A DNA stretch of 64,000 nt from Candidatus Fluviicola riflensis (GCA_002243285.1 CP022585.1:3460641-3524640); one strand, 5' to 3'; positions 7,567 to 17,679 are shown, counted from the stretch's first letter. Program-made: numbers and translations. The notes: generated by a model not told the origin, from the letters alone.

Positions 7567-10272
7567 ATGTGGAATAAAATAGCCAACATCATACTTCGGA
7601 ATCGTTTTTTAATTCTCGCATTACATGCGTTGCTAACCGTTTTATTTGGCTATTACACGCTTACAGGACTTAAAATCGACAACAAGTATGGTAACATGTT
7701 GCCGAAAGACACCGAGGCGCAGACTACGTATTTGCATTTCAAGGAAATGTTCGGTGAAGACGGCTCGTCGCTGGTGATTGCCATCAAAGACGATTCATTG
7801 TATACCGAAAGCCATTTCAAGAAATGGAAAGAACTTGGCGATTCCATCAATAAAATTCGGGGAGTACTCGCTGTAACCTCCGAAGCGCATCTTTTCAGTA
7901 TTACCAACAATATTGAAAAAAGCATGTTCGAATTCCGCCCGATTTTCTATGATACTACTTATACAGATAAAAGCATAGATCAAATCAGAAAGGAAATTCG
8001 CCTGTATCCGCTTTACAGAGACATTTTGTACAATCCGAAATCGAACGTGAGTTTGATGATGGTGAAAATCGAAGAGAATTTCCTCACCGACAAGACCAAG
8101 CAAAATGTGGTCATTGATATTGAAAACCTTGCTCAATCGTACGAGAAAGAATTGGGTAAAGCCCATTTCGCCGGTTTGCCACACATGCGTGTTTTGATCG
8201 GAAAGCGTGTATTAAACGAAATGTACATCTTTATCGGTTTGTCGATTATCGTTTCGTCGTTGCTGATGTATTTCTTCTTCCGATCTGTACGCGTGACAAT
8301 TATCTGTAATATCGTGGTATTGGTAACGGTAGTCTGGTCACTCGGAACCATTGGAATGCTGGGCTACAACCTGTCCATCATCATGGCACTGATTCCTACG
8401 CTGATGATCGTAATCGGGATTCCGAATTGTATTTACCTCTACAATAAATATCACCAGGAATACCAGTTGCATAAAAACAAGGCGAAAGCATTGCACCGTG
8501 TGATCAAAAAAACGGGAACGGCTATGTTCCTGACAAATGTCACTACCGCGCTCGGTTTCATTACATTCCTGTTTACCAATTCAGAGAAGTTCTACGAATT
8601 CGGAGTAATCTCTTCGATCAACATTATGCTTTGTTTCATCGTATCGCTTTGTTTGATCCCGATTTTAGCTTCGTTCTCCAGAAATCCTCACGATCGTCAT
8701 TTAAAACACCTTGACCGTAAGGCCGCAGTAGGGTTGCTGAATAAACTGGTCTACATCACTTCATTCAAACGACCTTTGGTTTACTGGATTTCTGCCGTTG
8801 TGATCGTTGTGAGTACATTCGGGGTTTACAAAATCAAAGTAACCGGAAATATCACTGGTGATTTACCCGATGGCGATCCCATCCTGAAAGACATCCAATT
8901 CATCGAATCCAATTTCGGCGGAGCTGTACCGTTTGAGGTAATGATCGATTACAAAGAACAAGGACGATTGTTCAGTAAATCGAAAGGAACACTCACAAAA
9001 GTCGAGGAAGTTCAGGAATTGTTTGCCAAAGACACGTTGTTTGCCAAAAGTATTTCCATTGTGGATTTGCTGAAAGTGATCAACATGGCCTATTACGGTA
9101 ATAATCCGCAGCAATACAAGATCATTTCGCGCGGTGATATGCTTTCGCTGAAAAAGTATATAAAAAACATCAATGCCAACGGAAATTCGTCGTTCTCACT
9201 GAAAGAACTGGTTGATACTTCCCAATATGTATTGCGGGTTCGTACACAAATGCGCGATATCGGTTCGTATGAAGTTGCCGATAAAGTAAAACAGGTAAAA
9301 CACAAGATCGATTTGATCATGAATCCCGATAAACCGGACATCGAACGCCTTTACAAGAAAGCTGTTTTGGGCAAAAATGCTTATTATGATTCCATCATCG
9401 AGTATTACCCGCGCATCTACAATTCATTAACGGCTGAAATTTCCAACGGTAATGCCGATAAACAACTGGCGTTTGATTCTGACCCCGAACTGATCAAAAA
9501 GTACCTGGGTCGCAAGAATATCGATACACTCATGCGCCATGCCATTGACCAGGAATATTTTGATGTGAAACTAACCGGAACATCGGTTGTGGCCTCAGAA
9601 GGAACGCAGTATTTGGTGGAAAACCTTTTCTCGAGTATTTTCTTTGCCATCATTTCCATTGCATTGCTGATGAGTATCTTGTTTTACTCGTTCAGAATGG
9701 TTGTGGTTTCCATGATCCCAAATATCATTCCGCTGATTATGACTGCAGGAATTATGGGTTGGTTCGGCATTCCGCTTAAACCTTCGACCTTGTTGATCTT
9801 CTCCATCGCGCTTGGTATTACGGTAGATAACACAATCCACTTCCTGGCACGTTACCGTCAGGAGCTGAAACAAAAAAAATGGGATCTCAAGGAATGTGTT
9901 GCCATCTCTATCCGGGAAAGTGGCCTGAGTATTATTTACACATCCGTGATTTTGTTCTTCGGATTCATTGTATTCGTATTCTCTCAGTTCGGCGGAACCC
10001 AGGCACTCGGTTATTTATCGTCACTGACTTATTTGATCGCATTGTTTACCAACATGGTACTATTGCCTTGTCTGTTACTGACATTGGAACGCCGTTTGAC
10101 AACCAAATCGTTTGAAGAACCTTACTTTGAATTGTACGACGAGGAAGAAGACATTGATCTGGGAATGCTTGAAGTTCGCTCAGACGAATGGGATCAGGCA
10201 TCTCCAAGCAATAATCCTTCTCCGAAAGAAGAGAAATCTGACGACGAAGAAGCACCAACAAAAGATACCTGA
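7567..10272 (+). CDS. MMPL/RND family transporter (HAE3-type)
   Basis: This 901-residue inner-membrane protein shows the duplicated RND plan. One transmembrane helix near the N-terminus is followed by a soluble loop (about 40-215) and a five-helix block (about 215-400, including [25 protein letters not shown] and [18 protein letters not shown]). A second helix, a second soluble loop (about 440-690) and a second five-helix block (about 690-850, with [22 protein letters not shown]) follow. The Asp in [10 protein letters not shown] is at the position RND pumps use for proton relay. Family members export lipids, hopanoids or other hydrophobic molecules. The tail after about residue 855 is very acidic and Ser/Pro-rich, hence probably disordered and cytoplasmic. 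It has a strong promoter at 7517, and rmlA follows 4 bp later. Confidence 0.9.
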   Translation: MWNKIANIILRNRFLILALHALLTVLFGYYTLTGLKIDNKYGNMLPKDTEAQTTYLHFKEMFGEDGSSLVIAIKDDSLYTESHFKKWKELGDSINKIRGVLAVTSEAHLFSITNNIEKSMFEFRPIFYDTTYTDKSIDQIRKEIRLYPLYRDILYNPKSNVSLMMVKIEENFLTDKTKQNVVIDIENLAQSYEKELGKAHFAGLPHMRVLIGKRVLNEMYIFIGLSIIVSSLLMYFFFRSVRVTIICNIVVLVTVVWSLGTIGMLGYNLSIIMALIPTLMIVIGIPNCIYLYNKYHQEYQLHKNKAKALHRVIKKTGTAMFLTNVTTALGFITFLFTNSEKFYEFGVISSINIMLCFIVSLCLIPILASFSRNPHDRHLKHLDRKAAVGLLNKLVYITSFKRPLVYWISAVVIVVSTFGVYKIKVTGNITGDLPDGDPILKDIQFIESNFGGAVPFEVMIDYKEQGRLFSKSKGTLTKVEEVQELFAKDTLFAKSISIVDLLKVINMAYYGNNPQQYKIISRGDMLSLKKYIKNINANGNSSFSLKELVDTSQYVLRVRTQMRDIGSYEVADKVKQVKHKIDLIMNPDKPDIERLYKKAVLGKNAYYDSIIEYYPRIYNSLTAEISNGNADKQLAFDSDPELIKKYLGRKNIDTLMRHAIDQEYFDVKLTGTSVVASEGTQYLVENLFSSIFFAIISIALLMSILFYSFRMVVVSMIPNIIPLIMTAGIMGWFGIPLKPSTLLIFSIALGITVDNTIHFLARYRQELKQKKWDLKECVAISIRESGLSIIYTSVILFFGFIVFVFSQFGGTQALGYLSSLTYLIALFTNMVLLPCLLLTLERRLTTKSFEEPYFELYDEEEDIDLGMLEVRSDEWDQASPSNNPSPKEEKSDDEEAPTKDT

Positions 10273-10276
10273 TAAC

Positions 10277-11139
<863 letters not shown>

Positions 11140-11143
<4 letters not shown>

Positions 11144-12108
11144 CACACCTGGAAACACTTGGCGTAACTATTGAAAATGCCGTTTCAACACATCGTTTTC
11201 CCGTTGAACCCGCCAATCTTTATGACCCGTTGCGGTATTTCATGACCTTGGGCGGAAAACGCATTCGACCGGCCCTGACACTGATGTCCTGCAATTTATT
11301 TGATATCCCGAATGAAGAAGGTTTACCGGCTGCACTGTGCATCGAATTTTTCCATAATTTTTCACTGATCCATGATGATATTATGGATGCGGCACCTGTT
11401 CGAAGAGGAAAACCGACCATTCATACAAAATGGAACAACGATATTGCCATTTTATCGGGCGACGTGCTGTTTACCGAAGCTAGTCAGCAGCTTACGGCTT
11501 ATTCCGATGAACGATTGTCTCCATTGCTGAAACGATTCAACGCAACAGCAAAAGAAGTGTGTGAAGGCCAGCAAATGGACATGGATTTTGAAACATCAGC
11601 CTTGGTTACCGAAGAAGCGTACATTGAAATGATTCGCTTAAAAACTTCGGTTTTGCTTGGTTGCGCGCTGGAATTCGGTGCTATTTTGGGTCGTCAGCCG
11701 CAAGCAACCTGCCTTTTACTGCGCGATTTCGGAATTCGATTGGGGATTGCTTTTCAGATTCAGGATGATTTGCTGGATTTGTATGCCGATCCGGAGAAAT
11801 TCGGGAAACAGGTTGGCGGTGATGTACTTTCGAATAAAAAAACCTTGTTGCTGCTTACAGCTCAGCGAGTGGCCGAGGCAAACAATGATCCGCGTGTTTC
11901 CGAATTACTCGCCATGCCAGCCGATGAGCAAAAAACAGCAACAGCCAAACAGTTGTTTGAAGAATTGGGGGCTGCAAAGCAGGTTAAAGAAACCATGAAC
12001 AGCTATTACCAACAGGCAATGCTGGCACTGGATGAACTGGACGCACCGGAGGAAAAGAAAAAACCACTGTACGAGCTCTCGGCATTTTTGATGAGCCGGG
12101 ATGCTTGA
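11140..12108 (+). CDS. Polyprenyl diphosphate synthase (isoprenyl synthetase)
   Basis: This 322-residue all-helical trans-isoprenyl diphosphate synthase condenses isopentenyl diphosphate with an allylic primer. The first Asp-rich motif is DDIMD at residues 79-83, followed by the diphosphate-binding VRRGKPTIH. The second is DDLLD at 209-213, with the lysine-rich KFGKQVGGD after it. GGKRIRP at 38-44 binds IPP. Product length cannot be read by eye; geranylgeranyl or longer is likely. A link to the convergent carotenoid operon at 12.8-15.8 kb, which needs C20 precursor, is plausible inference. The start overlaps the rmlA stop (ATGA). Confidence 0.92.
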
Positions 12109-12132
12109 TTCAGATTACCAATCCATTATTTT

Positions 12133-12248
12133 CTCCCACAGATGCTTAGATTTTAGCTCAGCTAACGCCTTCGCTCAAATGCATAGTAATTTGAATTTTG
12201 CTAATGCGTTGCCGTTAGGAGCGCAAAAAATTTGTGCATCTGTGGGAG
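12133..12248. repeat. Long inverted repeat, diverged copy 2 without the companion palindrome
   Basis: The left arm begins CTCCCACAGATGC (12133-12145) and the right arm ends GCATCTGTGGGAG (12236-12248). The internal GCTAACGCC and GCCGTTAGGAGCGC sections correspond to those of the other copies. The terminal words differ from the CCCACGAAT form, but the pairing is kept, which suggests selection for structure. It ends about 65 bp before the next gene. Confidence 0.75.
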
Positions 12249-12257
12249 ACAAAGTTT

Positions 12258-12290
12258 TTGAATTTCCTGTTGCCCTTTTCCCTAACTTTG
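12258..12290 (+). promoter_or_regulatory. Candidate Bacteroidota promoter for the 12313 lipoprotein
   Basis: TTG at 12258-12260 and TAACTTTG at 12283-12290 are separated by 22 bp, within the accepted range. The start codon is 22 bp downstream. The -33 element abuts the end of the inverted repeat. Confidence 0.55.
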
Positions 12291-12312
12291 TCTTCAAAAT
12301 TCATTCATTACT

Positions 12313-12723
12313 ATGAAAACGATAAAACTACTAGGCGTTGTTGCTTTTCTCGGAACAACGATTTTATCTGCTCCTTCTTGCGGAAAATATGAAGAAGGCC
12401 CCGGATTTACACTCCTCACAAAGAAAATGCGTATTACCAACGAATGGGATGTCAAAGAAGTTGTTTATCCGAACGGAGATACACAAGCTGATACAGACGA
12501 TCAATACACGATTATAGAAAAAGACGGTGTTGCGAAAGCAGTTGATGGAAGTTTAAGTAATACAGGAAGCTGGGAATTTTCTTCAGATAAAGAAAACATC
12601 CGGTTTACTTACGAGTATTTTGGAGTTGATGTAACGACAGAATTTACAATTCTCCGTTTGACTAACAAGGAATTGTGGTTGAGAGATGGGGACAATTACA
12701 TTTACAAATCAGAGGCGAGATAA
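12313..12723 (+). CDS. Lipocalin-like lipoprotein
   Basis: This 136-residue protein has a signal sequence ending in a lipobox (SAPSC, Cys about residue 23). The mature part is a small beta-rich domain with pattern NEWDVKEVVYPNG, TGSWEFSSDKENIRFTY and LRLTNKELWLRDGDNYIYK. This matches the lipocalin-like/DUF family of small Bacteroidota lipoproteins, in which each W/L-rich strand contributes to a cup. No ligand can be assigned. It is monocistronic, with its own promoter and a terminator 20 bp after the stop. Confidence 0.75.
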   Translation: MKTIKLLGVVAFLGTTILSAPSCGKYEEGPGFTLLTKKMRITNEWDVKEVVYPNGDTQADTDDQYTIIEKDGVAKAVDGSLSNTGSWEFSSDKENIRFTYEYFGVDVTTEFTILRLTNKELWLRDGDNYIYKSEAR

Positions 12724-12743
12724 TCTCAGATAATATTCAGTAG

Positions 12744-12778
12744 AAGTCCGGTTTGCTTATTGCAGACTGGGCTTTTTT
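12744..12778. terminator. Rho-independent terminator between convergent genes
   Basis: AAGTCCGGTTTGC (12744-12756) pairs with GCAGACTGGGCTT (12762-12774), including three G-U pairs, across a 5-nt loop. A T-run to 12778 serves the plus-strand lipoprotein gene. Confidence 0.8.
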
Positions 12779-12796
12779 ATTGTCCCAACAGACAAT

Positions 12797-13510
12797 TTAC
12801 TTCTCTACAAAAGCATTTGGTTGGCCAATGTGAAGTTTAGCTTTCAGCCATTCATAAACCGTAACAACCGAAAGCAACAGACAAAGATTGTAATACATGT
12901 CTTCCAGCGGAATGGTCCCGATCCGGAAACCGATGATGTGTTCGGAATTGTACCAAACTACCGGGTCTTCGGTAAACATTCCGGTTAAAATCCCATTGAC
13001 GAGAAGGAAGGGAATCAGCACAACCGAAAACATCACCGCAAAATCGCCGAACCAAGACGCTTTACTCACAAAATAAATTCCAATCACCAGCATGGCTGAA
13101 AGGATACATGCACTAGACGTATACCAATTATCGAGGTATACCGTTCCGAGATACATGCCACTGAAAGCCATCAAAAAGGCAAAGATTCGTGCGTAAACTG
13201 CCGTTTTCCGTTTAGGGAAATAAGCCTTGATGACTTCGTAAACGAAAACACAAGCGTAAGGAACAATCAGGAAAAAAAGGCATTCTTCCAGTGGAAGTTT
13301 TCCAAAATAAATTCCGGTTACATGGATGGATGTAAATCCCCAGACGCCTGATTCTGCAAAGTATGCATCCCAGCAAAGAAAGCAGATGGCTACTAATATG
13401 ATTGCAGGAAGGAGTGCTTTCCAATAACTGAAAAAGCGCACTTTTTTATCAAAACTCAACAACAATGGTCCCGAAATGCTTCCGGCAATAATCCACAGAT
13501 AAAGACTCAT
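12797..13510 (-). CDS. Lycopene cyclase domain membrane protein
   Basis: This 237-residue integral membrane protein has about seven transmembrane helices. It belongs to the lycopene beta-cyclase family related to CrtYc/CrtYd and fungal CarRA. The signature PLEE occurs in the first half (GKLPLEECLFFLIVPYACVFVYE) and a matching PLED in the second (GTIPLEDMYYNLCLLLSVV), so both half-domains are fused in one chain. The family cyclises the ends of lycopene to beta-rings, giving beta-carotene. The gene overlaps the upstream crtZ by ATGA and is last in the operon. Expected upstream enzymes (CrtB, CrtI) are not in the window. Confidence 0.88.
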   Translation of the reverse strand: MSLYLWIIAGSISGPLLLSFDKKVRFFSYWKALLPAIILVAICFLCWDAYFAESGVWGFTSIHVTGIYFGKLPLEECLFFLIVPYACVFVYEVIKAYFPKRKTAVYARIFAFLMAFSGMYLGTVYLDNWYTSSACILSAMLVIGIYFVSKASWFGDFAVMFSVVLIPFLLVNGILTGMFTEDPVVWYNSEHIIGFRIGTIPLEDMYYNLCLLLSVVTVYEWLKAKLHIGQPNAFVEK

Positions 13511-13986
13511 GCTTTGCTGTATTTACGGCGAAAAACGGTTTTCGCTTCTGTGTAATATTTTCGTGGAACAATCAGCATTCCGAAGCATTCGCCGCGTGCT
13601 TTTCCGAGGTGTTTGTGGTGTACTTTGTGTGCTTTTCTGATCGCCATAAAATAAGGATGATCAATGTCGCGTAACCATTTAAACCGCCGGTGAATGTATA
13701 CATCGTGAATCATGAAATAAGCAAAGCCATAAGCTGCAATGCCATAGCCAGCCCAAACGGGAAAGTAGTTATTTGCCATCATACCAAGCATGATGCACAA
13801 CCAAGACGGAATGGCATAAATTAGGAAAAACACATCATTTCGTTCGAAAAATCCGGGCTTTTCCACATGATGGTCGGCATGAAAAAACCACATAGGGCCA
13901 TGCATCACAAACCGGTGCGTTACCCACGCCATGAATTCCATCGCACAGAACGCAGCAATTAATACAAAAGGCCCCCACCAAAACAT
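13507..13986 (-). CDS. crtZ: Beta-carotene hydroxylase, fatty acid hydroxylase superfamily
   Basis: This membrane di-iron enzyme of 159 residues hydroxylates beta-rings to give zeaxanthin. The histidine clusters expected for the family are visible: H24 and H29 in WVTHRFVMHG, HADHH at 36-40, HDVYIHRRFKW, and HKVHHKH near the C-terminus. About four hydrophobic segments bracket them. The length equals that of other CrtZ proteins. The start overlaps the stop of the CruF-like gene (TAATG), and the stop overlaps the lycopene cyclase start (ATGA). Confidence 0.92.
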   Translation of the reverse strand: MFWWGPFVLIAAFCAMEFMAWVTHRFVMHGPMWFFHADHHVEKPGFFERNDVFFLIYAIPSWLCIMLGMMANNYFPVWAGYGIAAYGFAYFMIHDVYIHRRFKWLRDIDHPYFMAIRKAHKVHHKHLGKARGECFGMLIVPRKYYTEAKTVFRRKYSKA

Positions 13987-14621
13987 TAGCTACAGTTTAG
14001 AATACCGAAAAATACAACCAATACAATGAATAAACCAACGGTAACCGGGTTTTGTTGCGGTGTTTTTCGTTTTATGAGGTAATAATGGATCGGAAACGAA
14101 ACCAGGAACCAGCAAGCGTAGTTGTATAAAGGAATTGTTCCGTTATTCCACGACCAAAAACCGCTTTGAACAGCCACGGGTTCGATCAACACATCCAGCC
14201 CGGTCATGAGTAACGCAGAAAACAGTGCTTTCAAGCCATCCGGAATTTTTAAGTGCAAAACACAGGCAATCGAACTAAAACTCAGCATTATCCAGTTCAT
14301 ACCGATCATGAGCGGAATCTCCAGCCATTTCCATCCCAGGTTTTCGCCGTAGCTGTAATCGCCGAATAAAATATGGGTATGGACGCCGACCCATTCTACC
14401 ACAAAACCAACTATTCCAACCAACAACACATCAATGGCCAATCGTGCTGAAAAACGCATTGACAAAAGCAAACAACTGATGGAGATTGCCAAATTCAATG
14501 GACTTAACGTCAGAAAATAGTCGCGTGATCCGGAAGAAAGCCCAATCAAACCAACTGCATGAAAGATAACAATAACAGCTAATAAAACGATGTGTTTAAC
14601 AGACAGTTTATTCCGTGTCAT
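13986..14621 (-). CDS. CruF-like carotenoid biosynthesis protein (DUF422)
   Basis: I prefer ATG 14621 (MTRNKLSVKH, 211 residues) over an upstream in-frame TTG at 14648 that would overlap the previous stop. The protein has seven or so transmembrane helices and the DUF422 blocks VVEWVGVHTHILFGDYSYG, WKWLEIPLMIGMNWIML, DVLIEPVAVQSGFWSW and PLYNYACWFLVS. Relatives hydrate the psi-end of carotenoids (C-1',2' hydratase, CruF) in the pathway to myxol/saproxanthin-type pigments. Next to crtZ and the cyclase, this points to monocyclic, hydroxylated carotenoids, though some homologues have no proven activity. Confidence 0.85.
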   Translation of the reverse strand: MTRNKLSVKHIVLLAVIVIFHAVGLIGLSSGSRDYFLTLSPLNLAISISCLLLSMRFSARLAIDVLLVGIVGFVVEWVGVHTHILFGDYSYGENLGWKWLEIPLMIGMNWIMLSFSSIACVLHLKIPDGLKALFSALLMTGLDVLIEPVAVQSGFWSWNNGTIPLYNYACWFLVSFPIHYYLIKRKTPQQNPVTVGLFIVLVVFFGILNCS

Positions 14622-14644
14622 TTGAGTTATTTTCAGTTTTCTGA

Positions 14645-15811
14645 TCAATCCACAATCGTGAAATGCTCTTTCAGGCGCTTGAAATTATAAGGTTTATATT
14701 GAAAAAGCGCTTCTTTGGTTACTTTTTTCCTGTTTTCCCTGACTTGTACCACCGAGTATACTTCCGACGATTTACAAATCCATTCATACGAACGATGGAT
14801 CATCGGTTTAAAAACAGCAGGATCAGCCGGTTTTCCATCAATAATTGCGTTGATATGTCGCAGGTTTTTGCCAAATCCTAGTCCGTGAAAATGGAATTTC
14901 CAGTGATCGATTTCCGGTGCCGTAAATTTTCCGCGCATTTCTTCATCTACCAGGAACGCTGATAATCCGGCTTCTTCGTTGATCTCAAAGAGTTTTTTAA
15001 GCATGTAGTGAAGGCTCACTTGTGCAATGCCATCTTCTTTGTAACCACCACCCAGATCTGCATGTACACCCGGGAACCAAACTTCGTGGATGCGCGGTTC
15101 GATATTCATCAGCGAAGGAGTAAACGGATTCCGGGTTTCATCAATTGCCACCAGGTGAACGGCCTTTTTGATATTTCCGGCAATGGTCCTTCCCGTAAAA
15201 ATATCGCGTTGTTCACCAAGGAACATCCGTCTGAGAACCGGAAAAAACCCAAATGAGCTAACCGTATCCCAAACACCCAGGAATTCTATTTTTATGCGAT
15301 GTTGCGGCTCGCGCGGAATCTCAGACATTTCTGCCATTTGCTGTTCCACAACCTTTGTTTCCTGGTTGGTTTTGGGCGCGATCACCACTGTAACACTTTC
15401 AGGAATGCCATTATCATTGATCTTTTTGGCGAGTAATCGTGCCATTGCCGCGCCGCGACTGAAACCGAAGATATAAACCTCATCACCATTTTGCCAATCC
15501 TGCACGAAGCGGGCATAAGCTTTGTCGACAATTTTCATAAATCCTTTGGCGCCGACACCACCGGTAATCCTTCCCCAAAAATTATTGTCGTTGTCGTTTC
15601 CGATGCCACGGTGATAACGGACAATCTGATGGTTTTCATCATTGACGAAAATCTTGTTGAGCTTGGCAATGTTGGTGATCATACCATCGAGATTTAATCC
15701 CAATTCGTTGTTCCACGTGCCGTCCATGAGAATGATGTGTTTACGTGGTTTCGGTTTGGTATCAACTTGCTTTTTATAGGTGAAGTGTATCCGGTCTTTT
15801 TTTTTGCCCAT
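14645..15811 (-). CDS. DUF2235 alpha/beta-hydrolase (Tle1-like fold)
   Basis: This 388-residue protein has the DUF2235 signature: KHIILMDGTWNN near residue 25 (core strand and oxyanion region), a GIGNDN segment, the nucleophile elbow GFSRGA (Ser in G-F-S-R-G), and VWDTVSSFG later on. FPGVHADLGGGY supplies the usual His/Asp neighbourhood of the active site. Known DUF2235 members include T6SS phospholipase effectors (Tle1), but no VgrG, PAAR or Hcp is nearby and there is no signal peptide. It is the first gene of the carotenoid operon (stop 24 bp before the CruF-like start). A lipid or pigment ester as substrate is only a guess. Confidence 0.85.
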   Translation of the reverse strand: MGKKKDRIHFTYKKQVDTKPKPRKHIILMDGTWNNELGLNLDGMITNIAKLNKIFVNDENHQIVRYHRGIGNDNDNNFWGRITGGVGAKGFMKIVDKAYARFVQDWQNGDEVYIFGFSRGAAMARLLAKKINDNGIPESVTVVIAPKTNQETKVVEQQMAEMSEIPREPQHRIKIEFLGVWDTVSSFGFFPVLRRMFLGEQRDIFTGRTIAGNIKKAVHLVAIDETRNPFTPSLMNIEPRIHEVWFPGVHADLGGGYKEDGIAQVSLHYMLKKLFEINEEAGLSAFLVDEEMRGKFTAPEIDHWKFHFHGLGFGKNLRHINAIIDGKPADPAVFKPMIHRSYEWICKSSEVYSVVQVRENRKKVTKEALFQYKPYNFKRLKEHFTIVD

Positions 15812-15942
15812 AGTGAATAGAATTTGAACGGAGTAAATATAGAAAAAGAAACGTGTTTAGTAGTTAGTTAAAGACTGAGTGGTAAAGTCTTTTGAACGGG
15901 AATAGAAGGAAAGTGTTGTAATTCACCTGAAAATTTGAAACG

Positions 15943-16101
15943 AGTCCCGTAGGGACGTAATATGGCAGCGAAAATGTCACATCATGAACGTCCATGCCGT
16001 AGGTATGGGACATCACAAAACATATCGTAAACGTTTTACCCCAACGGGGTAATGGTTCTGATGACGATTTACGTGTTACCATATTACGTCCCTACGGGAC
16101 T
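15943..16101. repeat. 159-bp element with perfect 23-bp terminal inverted repeats
   Basis: Positions 15943-15965 (beginning AGTCCCGTAGGGACG) are the exact reverse complement of 16079-16101 (ending CGTCCCTACGGGACT). Inside are two further hairpins: an imperfect one around 15989-16010 (GTCCAT...ATGGGAC) and a perfect TTACCCC/GGGGTAA at 16036-16052 with a 3-nt loop. No transposase is present. It resembles a non-autonomous palindromic (REP/MITE-like) element. It fills most of the 296 bp between the DUF2235 and small membrane protein genes; the short open frames across it are by-products of the repeat. Confidence 0.85.
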
Positions 16102-16107
16102 ATATGA

Positions 16108-16305
16108 TTATTTATCCGAAACACGTTTTGCTTTTCTTCTTACTAAAATGTATGCGAAGATAATCACCAGGGTTCCGAGAATAGCAGCACCGGTAAAGAG
16201 AATTGCTGCAGCTATACCAAAGTCATTGGAAAATGAGAAAACGAACGTATTGATGCCAACAAGTGAAGTAATGAGAGTGCGCTGAAAACGTCGTATTCGA
16301 TCCAT
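16108..16305 (-). CDS. Small membrane protein, hypothetical
   Basis: This 65-residue frame begins with a basic N-terminus, has two hydrophobic segments (about 13-27 and 31-54, the second AAAILFTGAAILGTLVIIFAYILV) and ends with a Lys/Arg-rich tail. The composition is that of a real small membrane protein, but I recognise no family. It is flanked on both sides by repeats. Confidence 0.5.
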   Translation of the reverse strand: MDRIRRFQRTLITSLVGINTFVFSFSNDFGIAAAILFTGAAILGTLVIIFAYILVRRKAKRVSDK

Positions 16306-16420
16306 CGGATAATTGAGTATCAGACGAATGTAGCATTATTTCATTTCAATTCCAATGAATTTTTAAAATTATTTCAACTCCTTTTTCAGGAATAGACCTT
16401 CTACTAGAATTCAAATGATT

Positions 16421-16573
16421 CCCACGAATTCACGAATTTTTTGCGCGCCTAACGGACGCGCTAATGGTGTGTAAAAACAATTCTTTATCAAGAAATATTA
16501 AAAGCGAGTCAGCCTTAGGCTGAGAGCACTATTCGTGAATTCGTGAGGAAATAACGTCTCGGCTAGCCGAGAC
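16421..16573. repeat. Composite palindromic repeat, copy 3 (inverted order)
   Basis: The long inverted repeat covers 16421-16549, from CCCACGAATTCACGAA on the left to TTCGTGAATTCGTGAGG on the right. Internal sections GCGCGCCTAACGGACGCG and GAGTCAGCCTTAGGCTGAGAGC are also present. The perfect 18-bp palindrome GTCTCGGCTAGCCGAGAC is at 16556-16573. Compared with copy 1 the whole unit is reversed: the palindrome is at the right, and the arm sequences match the reverse complement of copy 1. It occupies most of the 365-bp gap before the next gene; nothing else is evident there. Confidence 0.85.
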
Positions 16574-16670
16574 TAATCATCAATATTCTAGTACAAGATA
16601 CAGGAATAAAACACCGGATTTGAACGTTTTTCCAGTCAGAATGTACTAACCTTCAATCAATGCCAGGACG

Positions 16671-17405
16671 ATGAAAAAGAAGGGACTTCAGATTAAAATT
16701 GCAGAGCCGTGTCACGAGAACTGGAACGCAATGACACCGAATGACAAAGGGCGATTCTGTGATAGTTGTCAGAAAACGGTGGTCGATTTTACACGCATGT
16801 CTGATTCAGCGATCTTTCGTTTTATGGAAAGCACTACTGCATCGGTTTGCGGACGAATGTCCAATGATCAGCAAAACAGGAATTTTCACCCACTTGCGAC
16901 GCAATCGAATGCTCCTTCATTTAGCCTCCGCGCATTGGTTCTGGGAACAGCCATTTCTACGTTTTCAGCCTTTCAGGCACAAGCTCAGGGCAAGGTCATG
17001 ACAAAAGGTGAAGCGAAAGCAGAACCTGTAGAGATGGAACAAACCAAAATAGGTGAAATGGCCGTATCGGTTACAGATCAAAACAAACCTTTAGACAGTT
17101 TGTTTACAGGATCGATCATTGATTATTTTATGGATCAGTTTGTAACCGGAGTATCCGTTACCGTTTATGATGCAGATGGAAATGAATTGTCAACAACATT
17201 ATCAAATCAAAACGGGGAATTTCAGTTACCACTTAACTGGACACAACAACCCTATTCGGCTGTTTTCAGAAAAGAAGAATACGATGATGTGACATACCTG
17301 TTTTCAGATTTATTGACCACACGCGGCATAGTTGTTGAATTAGGGCAAGAAAGAAATATGATCATGGGGATCATGATTCCATATCCCGATGATGAAGAAG
17401 AATAG
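16671..17405 (+). CDS. Cys-cluster N-terminal domain protein with internal membrane segment
   Basis: This 244-residue protein begins with a compact domain with Cys14, Cys30, Cys33 and Cys60 (pattern PC..NW..M....KGRFC..C.K.VVDFT...V.DS.I). The arrangement suggests a metal-binding or disulfide knuckle and is shared by many Bacteroidota proteins of unknown function. A hydrophobic stretch at about 84-105 (ALVLGTAISTFSAFQAQAQ) looks like a membrane anchor or an internal signal sequence. The C-terminal part (about 145-225) has a beta-sandwich pattern like CarboxypepD_reg (VSVTVYDADGNELSTTLSNQ then FQLPLNW). The topology would put the Cys domain in the cytoplasm and the sandwich in the periplasm. 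It is a single gene between two repeat elements. Confidence 0.75.
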   Translation: MKKKGLQIKIAEPCHENWNAMTPNDKGRFCDSCQKTVVDFTRMSDSAIFRFMESTTASVCGRMSNDQQNRNFHPLATQSNAPSFSLRALVLGTAISTFSAFQAQAQGKVMTKGEAKAEPVEMEQTKIGEMAVSVTDQNKPLDSLFTGSIIDYFMDQFVTGVSVTVYDADGNELSTTLSNQNGEFQLPLNWTQQPYSAVFRKEEYDDVTYLFSDLLTTRGIVVELGQERNMIMGIMIPYPDDEEE

Positions 17406-17450
17406 TTAAAGAGTATAGGTTCGAGTAGTTTAGTTTGTTTGTTTGAATCA

Positions 17451-17480
17451 GGAGGGATGTTTTTGGAGAGGCATCCCTCC
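17451..17480. terminator. Hairpin after the Cys-cluster gene
   Basis: GGAGGGATG (17451-17459) pairs perfectly with CATCCCTCC (17472-17480) across a 12-nt loop, 46 bp after the stop. It lacks a T-run, so it is either a weak terminator or a transcript-stabilising stem. Confidence 0.5.
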
Positions 17481-17513
17481 GCTCATTTACCCGCATCCTG
17501 AAAACACATGATC

Positions 17514-17660
17514 CGTATCGGCTAACCGATACGTTTTCTTTTCCCACGAATACACGAATTTTACGCGCCTAACGGACGCTCCTGACGTTTATTACACTAT
17601 CTCCCAACACTGAATAACTAGCGAGCGCGTTAGCCGAGCTGTAATTAGTGAATTCGTGGG
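17514..17660. repeat. Composite palindromic repeat, copy 4
   Basis: CGTATCGG/CCGATACG form an 8-bp stem around CTAA (17514-17533). Nine bases later a long inverted repeat runs from CCCACGAATACACGAA (17543) to AGTGAATTCGTGGG (17660). Internal sections are ACGCGCCTAACGGACGCTCC and GCGAGCGCGTTAGCCGAGC. The arm next to the palindrome corresponds to the arm far from it in copy 1, so the two modules can combine in either orientation. Confidence 0.85.
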
Positions 17661-17679
17661 AATCACTTTTCATATATCG

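Noticed and set aside
14622..14648. TTG start at 14648 for the CruF-like gene
   Set aside because: ATG 14621 is a better start and keeps a normal length; the TTG overlap (TTGA) cannot be wholly excluded.
15864..16285. Short open frames on both strands across 15864-16285
   Set aside because: Those over 15943-16101 translate a perfect inverted repeat, giving near-identical peptides on both strands (YYVPTGL).
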